DNA of 64,000 nucleotides from Citrus sinensis (GCF_022201045.2 NC_068564.1:29789001-29853000); one strand, 5' to 3'. Counted from the first letter of the stretch, positions 22,951 through 33,936 are shown. Made by a program: numbers and translations. The notes: generated by a model not told the origin, from the letters alone.

Positions 22951-23022
22951 CCGAAATAAATTAATCTCTTAAATATCGACACGTGGCGCTTCATCATTAG
23001 CCTCATATTTCCTTCCCAAACA

Positions 23023-23027
23023 CATAT
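23023..23027. repeat. Target-site duplication CATAT (right)
   Basis: Exact copy of the five bases before the left LTR. After it, minus-strand RRP12-like coding sequence resumes. Confidence 0.9.
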
Positions 23028-23216
23028 TATTCCGTGAATATCATTTCCTTCACGTAAATCACTGCATAAAAGTTCCTCTAGATCCCTGAAACTTTCAGCT
23101 GTATCCACAGAGTAGTTCCAAAATGAAGGCAACACGGATCACAATGAGTAAACAAGGGCGTCAGGCTGATGGCCATCAGCACCCTTCGACGAGAAAACAC
23201 GGGCTTCTAACTCAAA
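23028..23216 (-). pseudogene. RRP12-like pseudogene, upstream piece
   Basis: Minus-strand exon-like sequence. It follows a TTTTAGCAG acceptor (AG at 23,217-23,218) and reads FELEARVFSSKGADGHQPDA, LVYSL, a TGA stop, then SVLPSFWNYSVDTAESFRD and LEELLCSDLREGNDIHGI. This resembles the middle of plant RRP12-like proteins (from memory), where TGG (Trp) would be expected instead of the TGA. It runs straight into the LTR element and resumes at 10,038. The retained intron boundary points to a duplicated rather than a processed pseudogene. Confidence 0.65.
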
Positions 23217-24206
23217 CTGCTAAAAGTAGTAAGTAAGCCAATAAGCCATTGCCAAACAAATGAAGGCGACAAAGACAAATGTTCCTGCCTTATCAGTTTA
23301 GCCATACCCAAATATTTCTCCTTAACGAAGTTCACAGGACACCATTGCCAATACTTCAATGTTGAGAACATATCAGTTATGGCAACACTCCTATTCTAAT
23401 GTTCAATCATAATGCATTACAGTGGAATTCAACCATTGCACAACAGTAGTGCTTTTCATCATCCATAAAGTGGTTTTTAGCAATTAACTAACCTTTTCTC
23501 TGGACAAATTATCAGAATTGAATCCTTAAGCCGAAGTTAAGGAACCGCGTCCGAGGCTAGAATTTTTATTATTGAGACTACCATGCTCCAGATTATAGAA
23601 TTTCTTTATAATAGAACATGGAAAATTACCCCATTCAAAACTAGGCAGTGCGTAGTAAATCTTCCAGGGAAACAAATATGGAAACTCAGACAATCCTTGG
23701 CCAATTATGCAAGAATAAAATCACACATTAGAACCTACATATGCATAATGCAAGTACAATTGATGTTTTAAGGCCTGAAAACAAACGTCAAACACCCATA
23801 GAAAGCACTCTAGATAACAAACATTCTGATGGTACTACATTGACAGAATGAATATAGTTGAAACAATTCGAAACGCCATATCCCAAACTGCACTGTAGTA
23901 ATAATCAAGTACGCTGCCAGACTTTCTAGCATCAGAGTTTTCATTTCTAATCTGATCTACTCCTTGTATTATCCAGGAAGAAAGAAGAAGAACGTTTGCT
24001 AACTATTATACAGCAGACACTGATTTTCGTAACTTGCTTTAACAACATACATACATTTTTTATTTTTTTTTGGGATGAGATACATACATCTTTCTTGAAA
24101 AAGACTCAAAAATAAATAAAAATGAACACACGCAGATGAAAGAGCAATACAATAATATTTAATATTATCATACGGCAAGAGAAAAATCAGAACCGTCCCA
24201 TCTTCA
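23217..24206. other. Intergenic DNA between RRP12-like remnant and PMEI gene
   Basis: I found no further RRP12-like exon here. The right end should contain the PMEI 3' UTR; a minus-strand AATAAA-type hexamer lies near 24,058-24,063, about 145 nt past its stop codon. Short open frames on the plus strand are unrecognised. Confidence 0.45.
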
Positions 24207-24806
24207 TCAAGGCATCAATCGGGGCCTTTCACGACTCTTATCAAGACGAGTAAGCATGTACAAAGCATTACTAGTAACCCTAGCCACATTGCTGATCTTG
24301 CGCTTCACATCACTCTTGACCTTGCTATCAACATCCTCAAACCCGTCAAGACACGTGTCCTCGTCGGTCAAAGCCGAGCTGACCCACGTCTCCGCATTAC
24401 TCATCTGCCAACTAAAGGTGTCACCCTTCAAGTGCTTAAGCTCATTCAGGGTCTTGCTCAGATCCTCGACGGAGTCGGAAATCTGCTCGACGCAGTCACT
24501 CAGCGCAAGTCGCTCTCGCTTGTTTGTACTCTTCCCTTTGTTGACGTTGGACGAGACTTGCGACAGGTAAGCGGAAACTTTGCTCGCACGAGAAAGGCTG
24601 ACATTTACAGCCGCTTGGGCTAAATCGCGTGGGGTCTCCGCTGCACCCTTGTAGGACGATAGCGTGCGGAGGCACACGGCAGGGTAGCTGGCGTGTGCGC
24701 ATGATGAACGGACCAGATCATGCGGCTCACCGTGACCGTGCTTGCTTCCGGCGGCAGAGCAGGAGAGTAGCAGAAAGAGTGTGATCAGTGAGCAAAGCCG
24801 AAGCAT
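24207..24806 (-). CDS. Plant invertase/pectin methylesterase inhibitor (PMEI) domain protein
   Basis: Single-exon gene for a 199-aa secreted protein. The ATG at 24,806 is preferred because it opens a clear signal peptide (MLRLCSLITLFLLLSCSAAG); an ATG 33 nt upstream would put charged residues before it. The mature part shows the PMEI pattern: paired cysteines early (SSCAHASYPAVC), a third and fourth later (LSDCVEQI and DEDTCLDGF), predicted four-helix bundle spacing, and AETWVSSALTDEDTC, the family's best conserved block. These proteins bind apoplastic pectin methylesterase or invertase 1:1 and block them; which one cannot be told from sequence. The C-terminal tail (SRERPRLMP) is basic. Confidence 0.9.
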   Translation of the reverse strand: MLRLCSLITLFLLLSCSAAGSKHGHGEPHDLVRSSCAHASYPAVCLRTLSSYKGAAETPRDLAQAAVNVSLSRASKVSAYLSQVSSNVNKGKSTNKRERLALSDCVEQISDSVEDLSKTLNELKHLKGDTFSWQMSNAETWVSSALTDEDTCLDGFEDVDSKVKSDVKRKISNVARVTSNALYMLTRLDKSRERPRLMP

Positions 24807-26200
24807 TGTGTTTGTGGAAATATGAAAATGCCTCGGCAAATGAGAGAGAGATCCGAAAATAAGCAGCCTAGGAGTGTCACTAGTAATAGGCTAGATCAGC
24901 TGTTTTGATACAAGTGGGGGTGTCCGATATTTTTCCAGAAATTTAAATCAAGTTAAGAGATAGAAGGTGACGAAAGTAGGAGCAGTAAATGCACCGCAGA
25001 TTATAGGAGAGTGGCTGGTGGGCTTAGTTAATTGTGCCTGCGAGCCTGTCCACTCAATCAATGCCATTGTTTTGCACTGCTCCCGTATTTTTTTTCAAAA
25101 CTATAATTAAGAGTAAGAGTGTGTTATACGGAGTGTTTTAACTTTTAAAAACACGTTCTTGGGGATTAGACATAAGACACCGTTTATCACTTCATTTTTA
25201 AGCAAGGGAATTGCGGAGAGTTGTCTGATGGCAGGCGAATCTGATTGGTCTTTGGATCTGCAAAAGATTTGTGAGTGTGAGAAACAAATCTATATGTGCT
25301 GGCCCTGTAGTAAATAAATTATTGAATGAATATGAACAAAGCCATTTGTCTACACTTAAAGCATTGGGGTTTGATGCCAATGCCATCAAACAGGGCATGT
25401 GCTATAAACAATCTTGCAGGCGGCTACCACAGCCCACACCCTGAAAAATGAAATTAACAGCTGGGGCCTGGGATTGGGATGCTGGATTTACACCAGCCAA
25501 TTCCGCTTTGCCACAATTATAACGACTGATAATGCTAATGTGCTACACAAGGACGGCCAAATAATCGGATAGCCCAAAATTTCGTTCCGCCGAATAGAGA
25601 GAGTTTCAATTTACATGGACCAAACACCAAACAAATATGATGTGAACTCTAATCGATTTGAGGATAATAAGCTTAGTCTGATTGAGGAAATAACTGCATT
25701 CTACTTAATACTGGCAGACTTAGACACTTAAATTAGGGGAGGTTTAGTTCGAAAAATTTTTAATTTAGGATGCTTAATTTTTTACTATTCACTTAAGTAC
25801 ATCTAAAGTCTCAAAATTTAAATTATGTTGGTTTCCTTTAGATTTTAAAAAAACAATAGTAATAAATTATTTATTTTAAATATCGAAACTAATTGTGGCC
25901 ACATTCATGAAAATATCCTTGTTTTAAGTAATCCCTACAAAATATCTAAAAGTACAAAGTTATATGGTTGTTAGGATTTGAACTAAGTCTACAAAACCAC
26001 TAAACTATAAATGTTTTCTTAAATAAAAATATTTTTAAATTCATTTTATTTAACTCTTTTAGACCTAACTGGGTTCGTAACACTCAGTGAGACATCTAAT
26101 AATGAAATCATTATTTTAGTTTGATGAGGTCAAAAGAGCAAATTACAAACCTATATTCTAAAGGGGCAAATAAATAATATTTTATAAAATAACTAAATTC

Positions 26201-26451
26201 TAATGAAATCCTTACTTTCTTAATTTATTCTACTTGTGCAATGTCTCTTACACTATACCAAGATATTAACAATCAGAAATCACATAATAACACTACAAAG
26301 ATAATCCGGAAGTTCTCAAAATATCTAATGAAATCCTTACTTTCTTATAAATTTATTCTAGTTGTGCAATGTCTCTTACACTATACCAAGATATTAACAA
26401 TCAAAAATCACATAATAACACTACAAAGATAATCCGGAAGTTCTCAAAATA
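26201..26451. repeat. Tandem duplication of about 125 bp
   Basis: The copies at 26,201-26,323 and 26,326-26,451 both begin TAATGAAATCCTTACTTTCT and end AGTTCTCAAAATA. They differ by a 4-base ATAA insertion and a few substitutions. This is a recent local duplication in non-coding DNA. Confidence 0.9.
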
Positions 26452-27360
26452 AGCATATGTATGACAAAATATCCTTACCAAAATGAATTCTTTGGTACAC
26501 AGCTCACAATTTTTAGATTCACATTAAAACGTTACATTTTCAATTGAAATTTTGGATACGAACAACACATACATCATTTTGAATAAACTTTTGCGAGCTA
26601 CTCTAATCATGCCACATGACAAGCTTCGTTGACTTTATGTATCAAGAGTTGCCCATAAACATCAAATGACAATTGCTCTTTTTTAAGCAACAAGAACTTG
26701 TTTATTAGCGTGTAGAATGTGCGAACAGTTGATGCTTTACTCATCAATGACATTCGTCTTTATCGGTGTGAAGAAAAAAAATGGCCCAAGTCTTAAAAAT
26801 CTAGCATTATCTTATATAAAACAACATTTTTTTTAATTTTTTATTTTTGCAAAGACCAGTAAGATGGTGGGGGCTTAGGCGAGATCCTTACCTGCAATAA
26901 AGATCATCAAATAACAAAGAAATATGGAAGGCATATAAACAAAACCCTCCGAATCTAAGAAAAATACAAAAAGGCATATCAATACACTAAAAAAAACAAG
27001 AAACAAAAGCAAAACAAGAGATAAGACCATAACAATAAATATTATTTATCCACTATTGCTTCCTGTATTCGTCATCCACATTGCAACTTTTTTTACTTTT
27101 CTTCCTTTGCTTTTTTTTTTTTGTTCATATTGTTGTGTTGGTGTAAAAAATTGTTATGTATTTTCCTTTTATAATGTTTATTATGTTTAAATTTTGTTTT
27201 GAATGAATAATTTAAAAATATTCTTTGGTTTTGATTTTTTGTTGTTTTTGATCTACTATAACAAATATAATGGAAAGAATATAATTCAATAAATGATCCT
27301 TCATGGAGGTATCTTCACCACTTTATTATTCTAAGAAAAGCTTTAAATGGATGTAGTATT

Positions 27361-27692
27361 TGAGCGTGTTTGGTAGCTTGCATTTGTACTATATTGTATT
27401 GTATTAAAATATTATTTTTATGCTAACCCATATTTAGCTGCAATTTTTAGTTGTGGTGCATTGTATTAAAAAGGTGGCTAATGTAATTAAAGATGTATAA
27501 AATAAACCCATGATGGCTACAAGCCAAGAGAGGATAGGGTTTAGACTGTATTGCATTAAAATACTGTTCATAACCTCATATTTTAAACATAATCATTATA
27601 ACTTAATGTAATATGTACTCTAACACAATTTACCAAAATATAATATAGTTAATATAGTGTAATGTCATATGTCGTACTAAATGCAGCCTTAA
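27361..27692. mobile_element. Possible degenerate MITE
   Basis: The left edge TGAGCGTGTTTGGTAGC and the reverse complement of the right edge, AAGGCTGCATTTAGTACG, both resemble the 'GCGTTTGGTA' termini common to plant hAT/PIF-type MITEs. The interior is AT-rich and non-coding. The two ends match each other poorly and I could not define a target duplication, so this is tentative. Confidence 0.25.
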
Positions 27693-28966
27693 CTTATTGG
27701 CTAGGACAAATTAAATACCAAATGAATGAAAATGTAAAGCATTGCCATTGGTGGTGGCACAAAATGACAGAAGTGCTCGTGGTTGGAGGGTTATCGGCAC
27801 AGGCATACCATCACAGTTAGGTGGTCCGCACCCGCAGGCCGCAACGCAGAACCCCCAAAACTCGACTTCTGTTAGGTTGCTTGGCTGGGAGCGGAGAAGC
27901 TCCCGTGCAATTTTGGTTGCAAATATTGAAAGGTATTTGCCCCCTCCACGTGAAGCTGAGTTGCCATCACCGTATTAGATTCAGAATTGTGAACTGTGAA
28001 GTATCATGTGGGCCTCCATCGCAGCAATCCTTGAGGCTCCCATTCTTTAATTTTCATGGGCCGTACTTCATCTAACTGTGCAAATTTCCTGGTGGTGGGA
28101 CCATCATTTTGACGTATCCCAGATTTGTAACACTCTTAAGGAAGTGACCCGACCCTCTTTCTCTGTGTCGCCGGAAATAGGATGGCCCCGCATATTTGCC
28201 TGCCTTTTTCTTTTTCTTTTTCAGTTTCACTTTTTGTTTCCCAAAAAAACATGGCCTGATGTCCTGATAATTGTGTCGCCGCAATTTACATTTAAAACCA
28301 CACCGTTGCTTTTTTTTTAGTGTACAATAATATTATTACGGCTTTACTTATTTTACTTAATAATATAAGTTTCGTAACTCTTTCACAATTATTTAATAAA
28401 AATCTAACAATTGTAAAAATAATATAATTTTATTATCTTATATTTTTACAACTGATTTTCATCAAACTGTTATACAAAAATTATGTACTTATATAATAAT
28501 GTAAGATAACAAACTCATTTTATTATTTATTACAAACGACTCTTACTCACATATAAACTGACATAGAGTGATACACTCACGGAAGCATACACATCATTAG
28601 TGGTTGTAGTAGTTTTCTACACTTCTATTTCCATTTTAGGGTGGGGCTCTCTAATATCTCTATTCACATCCAGGCCCCCACTGTTTTTTTTGCCTCATTA
28701 ACCCCCTATTATATTTATTATTTGTTTTCAACTTAAAATACTAAAAATGGCATAAAAGAACTTTTAATTTCCCTACGGATTTCAGCATTAATGATAATAA
28801 TTTCTCTCTCTTTTAAAACCACACGGTTGTTTAGCAGATAATATTGAACCATCAAATAGTGACAGAGAAATTGGTTTTTTTTTGTTTTATTTTTTAATTG
28901 TCGCTATTGTTATTTAATTTATATAACAATTAGTAAATTATAAATGGTTAGTGGGATACAATACAA

Positions 28967-29127
28967 GAGATGGATTTGATTTATTGGACTCTAATTATAG
29001 TTCTTTTTCTTACTTCAGACTTCATATCTGATTTTGATATCTCATATAGTTTGGTTTAGATGGGAGATGGATTTGATTTATTGGATTCTAATTATAGGAG
29101 TTTTTTTTCTTACATCCGACTTCCTAA
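28967..29127. repeat. 97-bp tandem repeat, second copy split by LINE
   Basis: Unit A (28,967-29,063) and unit B (from 29,064) both start GAGATGGATTTGATTTATTG. Unit B breaks off at 29,127 and its missing end (TTTTGATATTTCATATAGTT) reappears at about 31,130, on the far side of the LINE. The LINE therefore inserted into the second repeat copy. Confidence 0.8.
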
Positions 29128-31125
29128 TTTTTTTTTTTTTGATGAATTGGGGCTCTAAGAAGAGCTAGAGAACAACAGAACGGGGGTGAGAAACCCCGTA
29201 AGAGTCGTGCAATAACAGAGCCCTAACGCCCAAAGGGGGGGAAGGGTACACAGTAAGGCCTAGCGGAATAGAAAAAGCGAGGTTCGCCATATAATCTGCA
29301 GCAAAATTTGCTTCTCTGTAGATGTGAGAGATGGAAACATGCCAATCCAATTTGAGATAATCTTTGATAGCCTGGACCAAGGGAGCATATTCATTGGTCA
29401 TCACCGAAGGTCTAGCCACCAATTGAGTAACGCAAAGGCTATCCGTTTCAACTTTCAATCTGCGGATACCAGAATTCCATGCAAGCTGGATCCCTTGATA
29501 TACGCCCCATAACTCCGCGACAGTAACAGAGCAAGAACCAATCATCATCCCAAAGCCTGTTAGCCAACGTCCTAAGTGATCTCGAATCAAACCACCTGCA
29601 GTAGAATTCCCTTGAGACTTGTGAGCACCATCCGTATTCAGAGTACACCAGGGCCACTCAGGAGGATGCCAAGAGATCCACATGTGAGTCCTAATATTCC
29701 TAGAGAGCAACGGGTGGTTATGAAGCTTGTGAATCTCCTCAGCTCTTGTATGGACATCCACCAACAAAGCCAAAGGGTCAAACATCAATTTGTTAAAGAG
29801 AAACTGGTTTCGCCAATACCAGATCCTCCATATCGCAACGCCAAAAAAAACAGCCCAGTTCGAAACATTCCCTACCTTACTATTAACAGCCAGATTCGAG
29901 CAGAGCCAAAGATGAAGCTGAGAATTAAAGAAACTGTGACGTTTGCTTGTCGGAATAATGTTGAGCCAAAACTGCTTAACCAACCAACAATCACGTAGAG
30001 CATGGGTAATATCTTCACACACAGCCCCACAACGATCACAACAAGGAGAGATGGGTAAGTGCCGCCGAGCCAACTCCGCCTTAGTTTTCAAACCAGCGTG
30101 AAACACCTGCCACAAGAAGATTCTCACGCTTTGAGGGCCTTTCCACTTCCATACTAACTGCCAATCTCTATCTTCAGACTTTGGATCGTACTCAGAGAGA
30201 GCCAAATACGCCGAGCTTGTAGAAAAAGCTCCGTGCTTTGAATGAGCCCAAAAGATAGTGTCCATGCCTTTCACGTGGGAAGGGGGGTGAAGAGCAGCTA
30301 TTTGTAGAATAATATGGTTGGGAAGATATCGATCAAACCGAGGCCAACACCAAGCCCCATTTGCATCAACAAGATCTGCCACCTTACAATCCAAAATGCC
30401 CACAGGTATAGTATTTGTTGCGTAGGCGATTAAGGGGACCGTATCAGTGATCCAAAGATCCCACCAAAAACGAGCAGATTGACCATCACCCAAACTCCAG
30501 CGCCTGCTTGCGAGAGCCTCACTCCAAACCTGCCCAAGAGACTTCCACAAGTGAGAACCATAGCGTGTTGGAAGGACGGGAGGCAAGTTGTAAGGATCCA
30601 CTTTGTACTTCGAAATAAGGACCTGGACCCATAAATTATTCGGAGAGGAGATTATGCCCCAAGCTAGCTTCATGTGTAATGCCCGATTCATCATTGCCAA
30701 AGACTTGAAGCCAAGACCGCCAGAAGCTTTAGGCTTGCACACATTCTTCCAACTAACCATGTTGAGCTTCTGCTGAGGAGAAGAACCGCTCCAAATAAAC
30801 CTCCTGCAAGCTCTATCGATTTTCTCACAAACCCCACGAGGAAGGGAAACAGTCTGCATAACATAGATGGGAATTGCCTGGAGAACAGACTGAGCTAGAG
30901 TGATACGGCCAGCCAAGGACAAGTGATAGGCATTCCAACCCGACAGTCGCTTCTCCACCTTATCGATGATCCCCTGATACATATTGGTAGAAACCCTTGA
31001 ATGATGAAGAGGGACCCCAAGGTATTTACCGAGGTCAGAAGTAACTGAGAAGCCAAGAAGACCCGAAATTGCAGAGACATCTCTGGCACCTATGTTCTTT
31101 GAAAAATAAAGCAGAGTTTTACTGG
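29128..31125 (-). mobile_element. 5'-truncated LINE (L1-type non-LTR retrotransposon)
   Basis: About 2.0 kb. Its 3' end is marked by a 13-base T run on the plus strand (29,128-29,140), i.e. a poly(A) tail on the minus strand. Only the C-terminal part of ORF2 is present, the usual result of incomplete reverse transcription. The right boundary is set where the sequence returns to the split tandem repeat. No clear target-site duplication flanks it. Confidence 0.85.
29165..31125 (-). pseudogene. LINE ORF2 C-terminal fragment (end of RT, zinc-finger, RNase H)
   Basis: An open frame of about 650 codons derived from LINE ORF2, with no start of its own; the frame continues by chance into flanking DNA up to 31,207. 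It begins in the thumb end of the reverse transcriptase (KTLLYFSKNI, then DLGKYLGVPLHHSRVS and SWKNVCKPKASGGLGFKSL). It continues through the zf-RVT region with C/H residues in CCDRCGAVCEDITHALRDC, and ends in an RNase H with acidic residues in NTDGAHKS, AELWGVY, ETDSLCV and AADYMANL. The RT catalytic core and endonuclease are absent. The lack of stops points to a fairly young insertion, but it cannot move on its own. Confidence 0.85.
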
Positions 31126-31396
31126 CTTGATTTTGATATTTCATATAGTTTGGTTCAGAGATAAACAAATAAATAGATAAAAAATGAGGGAGGGATGACC
31201 GATACAAGAAGAGAAGCCATTAAATTACTTTTAATGGTAAGGGTGATTATTGAATTAAGTACCTATAATAAAAGATTGTATATATTTTTAAATATTTTAA
31301 TGCTAAATATTTTACAAGTAAAGGTCGGTGAGGGATTCGGCTGTGACTACAACTTTTTTTTTAAAAAAAATTTCTTTGAAAACATGAGATAAGTGA

Positions 31397-31398
<2 letters not shown>

Positions 31399-31465
<67 letters not shown>
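31399..31465. repeat. (TG)n microsatellite, about 33 units
   Basis: Perfect alternating TG for about 67 bp, ended by TATGG. Such a long uninterrupted repeat is expected to be highly length-polymorphic and can adopt Z-DNA in vitro. Confidence 0.95.
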
Positions 31466-31468
<3 letters not shown>

Positions 31469-33068
31469 GTAACATTCTCACTTCACTTTCGTGTTAAATA
31501 TAAACGTAACACTCCCTGGGGCCATTTCTTACTATTTTGTTCAGTCTAGTTGCCGTGAGCAAACTAAATATACATATTTTGTGCATCTAAATATTTAGCA
31601 GTATTTAGTTCTAATCATCTTAACATCTACATATATTAATACACTCCATAGTCCATATACTGAGATATTTTGTAATCATAAATAATCTATTAAACTAATC
31701 ATTTAAAAAAGAAAAAAAAAGACATTGGTTTCTTAGTAAACATCGAAGTAAAGAGACAATCTTAGAACTTATAAAATTTTTCGTTCGTTAGTGTTAGCAG
31801 ATTCTTTTTCTGTATCAATACCAGTAAGCAGTAAAATGATCTCAACTATTGACGGCGATTAAAATTTTGAACGGATTGATATTAATTAAAATTCGGACCT
31901 GATGATATATAAACTTAAGTCAAATTGTATTATATATAAAAAGGGAGAAAAAAAAAATTCATATGGGTTTTAAGATGCTATCCCGGGACCAGCACCGGGG
32001 TTCGGGGGAAGCAAATGAAGTTTAATATTGAGCATGGAATCAAATAATATCTGAAGATGAGATTATTGTACATACGTCTCACACACAAATGAACAAATTA
32101 CATTTTAATTTTATCCCCACCCCCACAGGCAAACAAAACCGCCGCCCCCTTATTGGCCACAAAAAAAAAAAAAATTATCTTATGGACCACTCTCTTAGCA
32201 ATAGCATTATTTTATATTAACAATTACGTCTCCAAATTGCCCTCAAGGGGCAAAAAATAAATAAAGCTAAGATCTAAACCTACTATCTACAGAGAGTGAT
32301 TTTTTTTTTTTTTTTTTGTGGGAATGGGTCAGTGACAATTCTCAAGAACAAGTAATTAATCTGGGTAATGTAAAAACAATCCTACACATAGACATAGAGT
32401 ACATTAACAGAGGAGGTACTTGTTGATTTAGTATGTGGCACATGGGTTGCGTTAGTTTCCCAAACCTCAGGAAAGCCGAGGTCTACTAAAATTGCTCCCC
32501 ATAGTAATGTATTTTAATATATATTTTTTTAGTGTAGGGTTTTAGCTCATTCACTTCTCTAGCTAGCTATTGAATCTGTAGATGGCATAGTTCCACTTCT
32601 GTAATAATATAAAGCTTCTTCTTTTTTTTCCCCCTTTTCTTTCTTTCTTTGATATGTGGGGAATATAAAGCTTAAGCACCAGTAACTCAAAAGTGATTGA
32701 TTCATCAAACGTATGCCTAGAATTGAACATTTTGTCATCAATTCAATTAAATATATATATATAGACAAGCTAACCATATGAATGATTAATGATTAGTTTA
32801 ACGGAAAAGACGTACAATATTTCAATATTTGATAATAAATGCTTCTTCACTAACCCTAGCTAAAGCTAGAGAGACCCGACCACTGTTTGTTTGGTGGGAC
32901 GGATGATTGGAGTAATTACGTTGCGTTTTTGCAATATTCCCCGTTCCAAAATCCAAATAGTTGCTCCACCCAACAATATATATACAATTAACGACCTTAA
33001 ACCTTAATTAATCCTTTACGCATGAATTATTTAATTTAATAATCATGCCTCCTCTGATTAATTTTTAA
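31466..33068. other. AT-rich intergenic region
   Basis: No gene or transposon boundary recognised. It contains A and T homopolymers near 32,160 and 32,300 and a short TA repeat near 32,750. The right end includes the 3' flank of the membrane-protein gene that follows. Confidence 0.5.
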
Positions 33069-33677
33069 TTAATCAACCGACGACCAAACAGCACAGCATG
33101 AGCTGTAGCAGCAACTCTTCTCTGATCTTCTCCTGCGCTCGTCCCATAACCTAACTACGTTGCCATTAACCACCGTCAGATCCTGGCAACGGTACCACCC
33201 CATATCCCCTATTCTCGCTCTCATTCTCACTCCCTCCCACTCCCGCCAATCGACACAACTACTGACGCCGTCACTGTCAGCATCGTCCCTCCATTCTTTA
33301 ACCACCGACGTGGCCTCTCCGTCTCCGTGAACCTCCGTCTGTCCTTCTTCGTAATAATAGAATGTATACTTCGACCCCTCTGTCACCCCGTCGACGTCGT
33401 TAGCTGACGGAAGAGCTGGAATGGGACAGGGAGGTGCAGCGTCAGCGGAGGAGGCATTGGCTGGCGGCCGGGCCAACTGGGACCCACTTGTATTTCGATC
33501 AATAAGAGGTTGTTGGTGGTCGGGCTTGTCCGAAAACGAGGTGGTTCTGATCCTCCAAAAGCTGATGGCGGCGGTTATAACGGCGACCCACGCCCACAGA
33601 TTATTGACGACGGTGAAAACACCGAAGGTGGCGTAATTGAATGCAAGCGCTTCGAGAGGAGACGATGTATCTAACAT
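33069..33677 (-). CDS. Uncharacterised plant membrane protein
   Basis: Single-exon frame of 202 aa that I do not recognise as a named family. Residues about 17-43 (FGVFTVVNNLWAWVAVITAA, then SFW) form one strong hydrophobic segment, probably a signal anchor. It is followed by a basic flank and a low-complexity Ala/Pro/Ser/Asp stretch (about 55-105). A more ordered acidic/aromatic region (TFYYYEEGQTEV) precedes a Trp-rich, basic C-terminus. Base composition is much more GC-rich than the flanks, and no stop interrupts the frame. A TATA box lies about 250 nt upstream in the right orientation. These traits support a real gene; no function can be assigned. Confidence 0.75.
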   Translation of the reverse strand: MLDTSSPLEALAFNYATFGVFTVVNNLWAWVAVITAAISFWRIRTTSFSDKPDHQQPLIDRNTSGSQLARPPANASSADAAPPCPIPALPSANDVDGVTEGSKYTFYYYEEGQTEVHGDGEATSVVKEWRDDADSDGVSSCVDWREWEGVRMRARIGDMGWYRCQDLTVVNGNVVRLWDERRRRSEKSCCYSSCCAVWSSVD

Positions 33678-33928
33678 GTTGTTCGTGATTGATAGAATTT
33701 ATATATCGTTGTTGGAGATGAAATGAAGCGCCTAATTAATTTTGCTGTTTTTTTTTTTTTTTTCTCCCTCTCTTTGTGGGCGAATGGAAAGAGGCTCACC
33801 AGCCGAAATGAATATAAGGAGAGACGGGAGAGGACGTGAGCGGTTGGATGAGGCAAGTGGAGAGCGGGGATCTGATGAGAGATGCCGAGAATCGAGACCC
33901 AAGATGCCTTTTGTTAAGGAAGATCCAA

Positions 33929-33936
33929 TATTTATA
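33929..33936 (-). promoter_or_regulatory. TATA box of the membrane-protein gene
   Basis: The minus strand reads GGGTATAAATATTGG, a textbook plant TATA context, 252 nt upstream of the ATG at 33,677. It implies a 5' UTR of roughly 220 nt containing A/G-rich runs. Confidence 0.6.

Larger units (their letters stand above)
10039..23022 (-). mobile_element. Complete Ty3/gypsy LTR retrotransposon, Tat lineage
   Basis: A 12,984-bp element bounded by 956-bp direct repeats (TG...CA) and CATAT duplications, transcribed on the minus strand. In its own 5'-3' order: LTR 23,022-22,067, primer-binding site, Gag-Pol 21,989-16,071, a spacer, an oppositely oriented spliced gene, a T-rich tract, polypurine tract, LTR 10,994-10,039. 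The order protease-RT-RNase H-integrase makes it Ty3/gypsy. A second RNase H-like domain between the first RNase H and integrase is, from established knowledge, diagnostic of the plant Tat group (Ogre/Retand relatives). The two LTRs look identical with a constant 12,028-bp offset, so insertion was recent. The whole element is peppered with a GGTACC-based 9-bp motif. Confidence 0.95.
22067..23022 (-). repeat. 5' LTR (relative to the element's transcription)
   Basis: 956 bp, the same as the left copy at every position compared. It carries the promoter for Gag-Pol: U3 from 23,022 downward with a cluster of GTAC motifs, a TATA box at 22,474-22,481, then R and U5 ending CA at 22,067. Confidence 0.95.
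24807..28966. other. AT-rich intergenic region
   Basis: No gene recognised over 4.1 kb. It includes the PMEI upstream region, a 125-bp tandem duplication (26,201-26,451) and a MITE-like stretch (27,361-27,692). The segment 27,740-28,080 has a more balanced base composition and overlapping short open frames but matches nothing I know. Confidence 0.5.
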
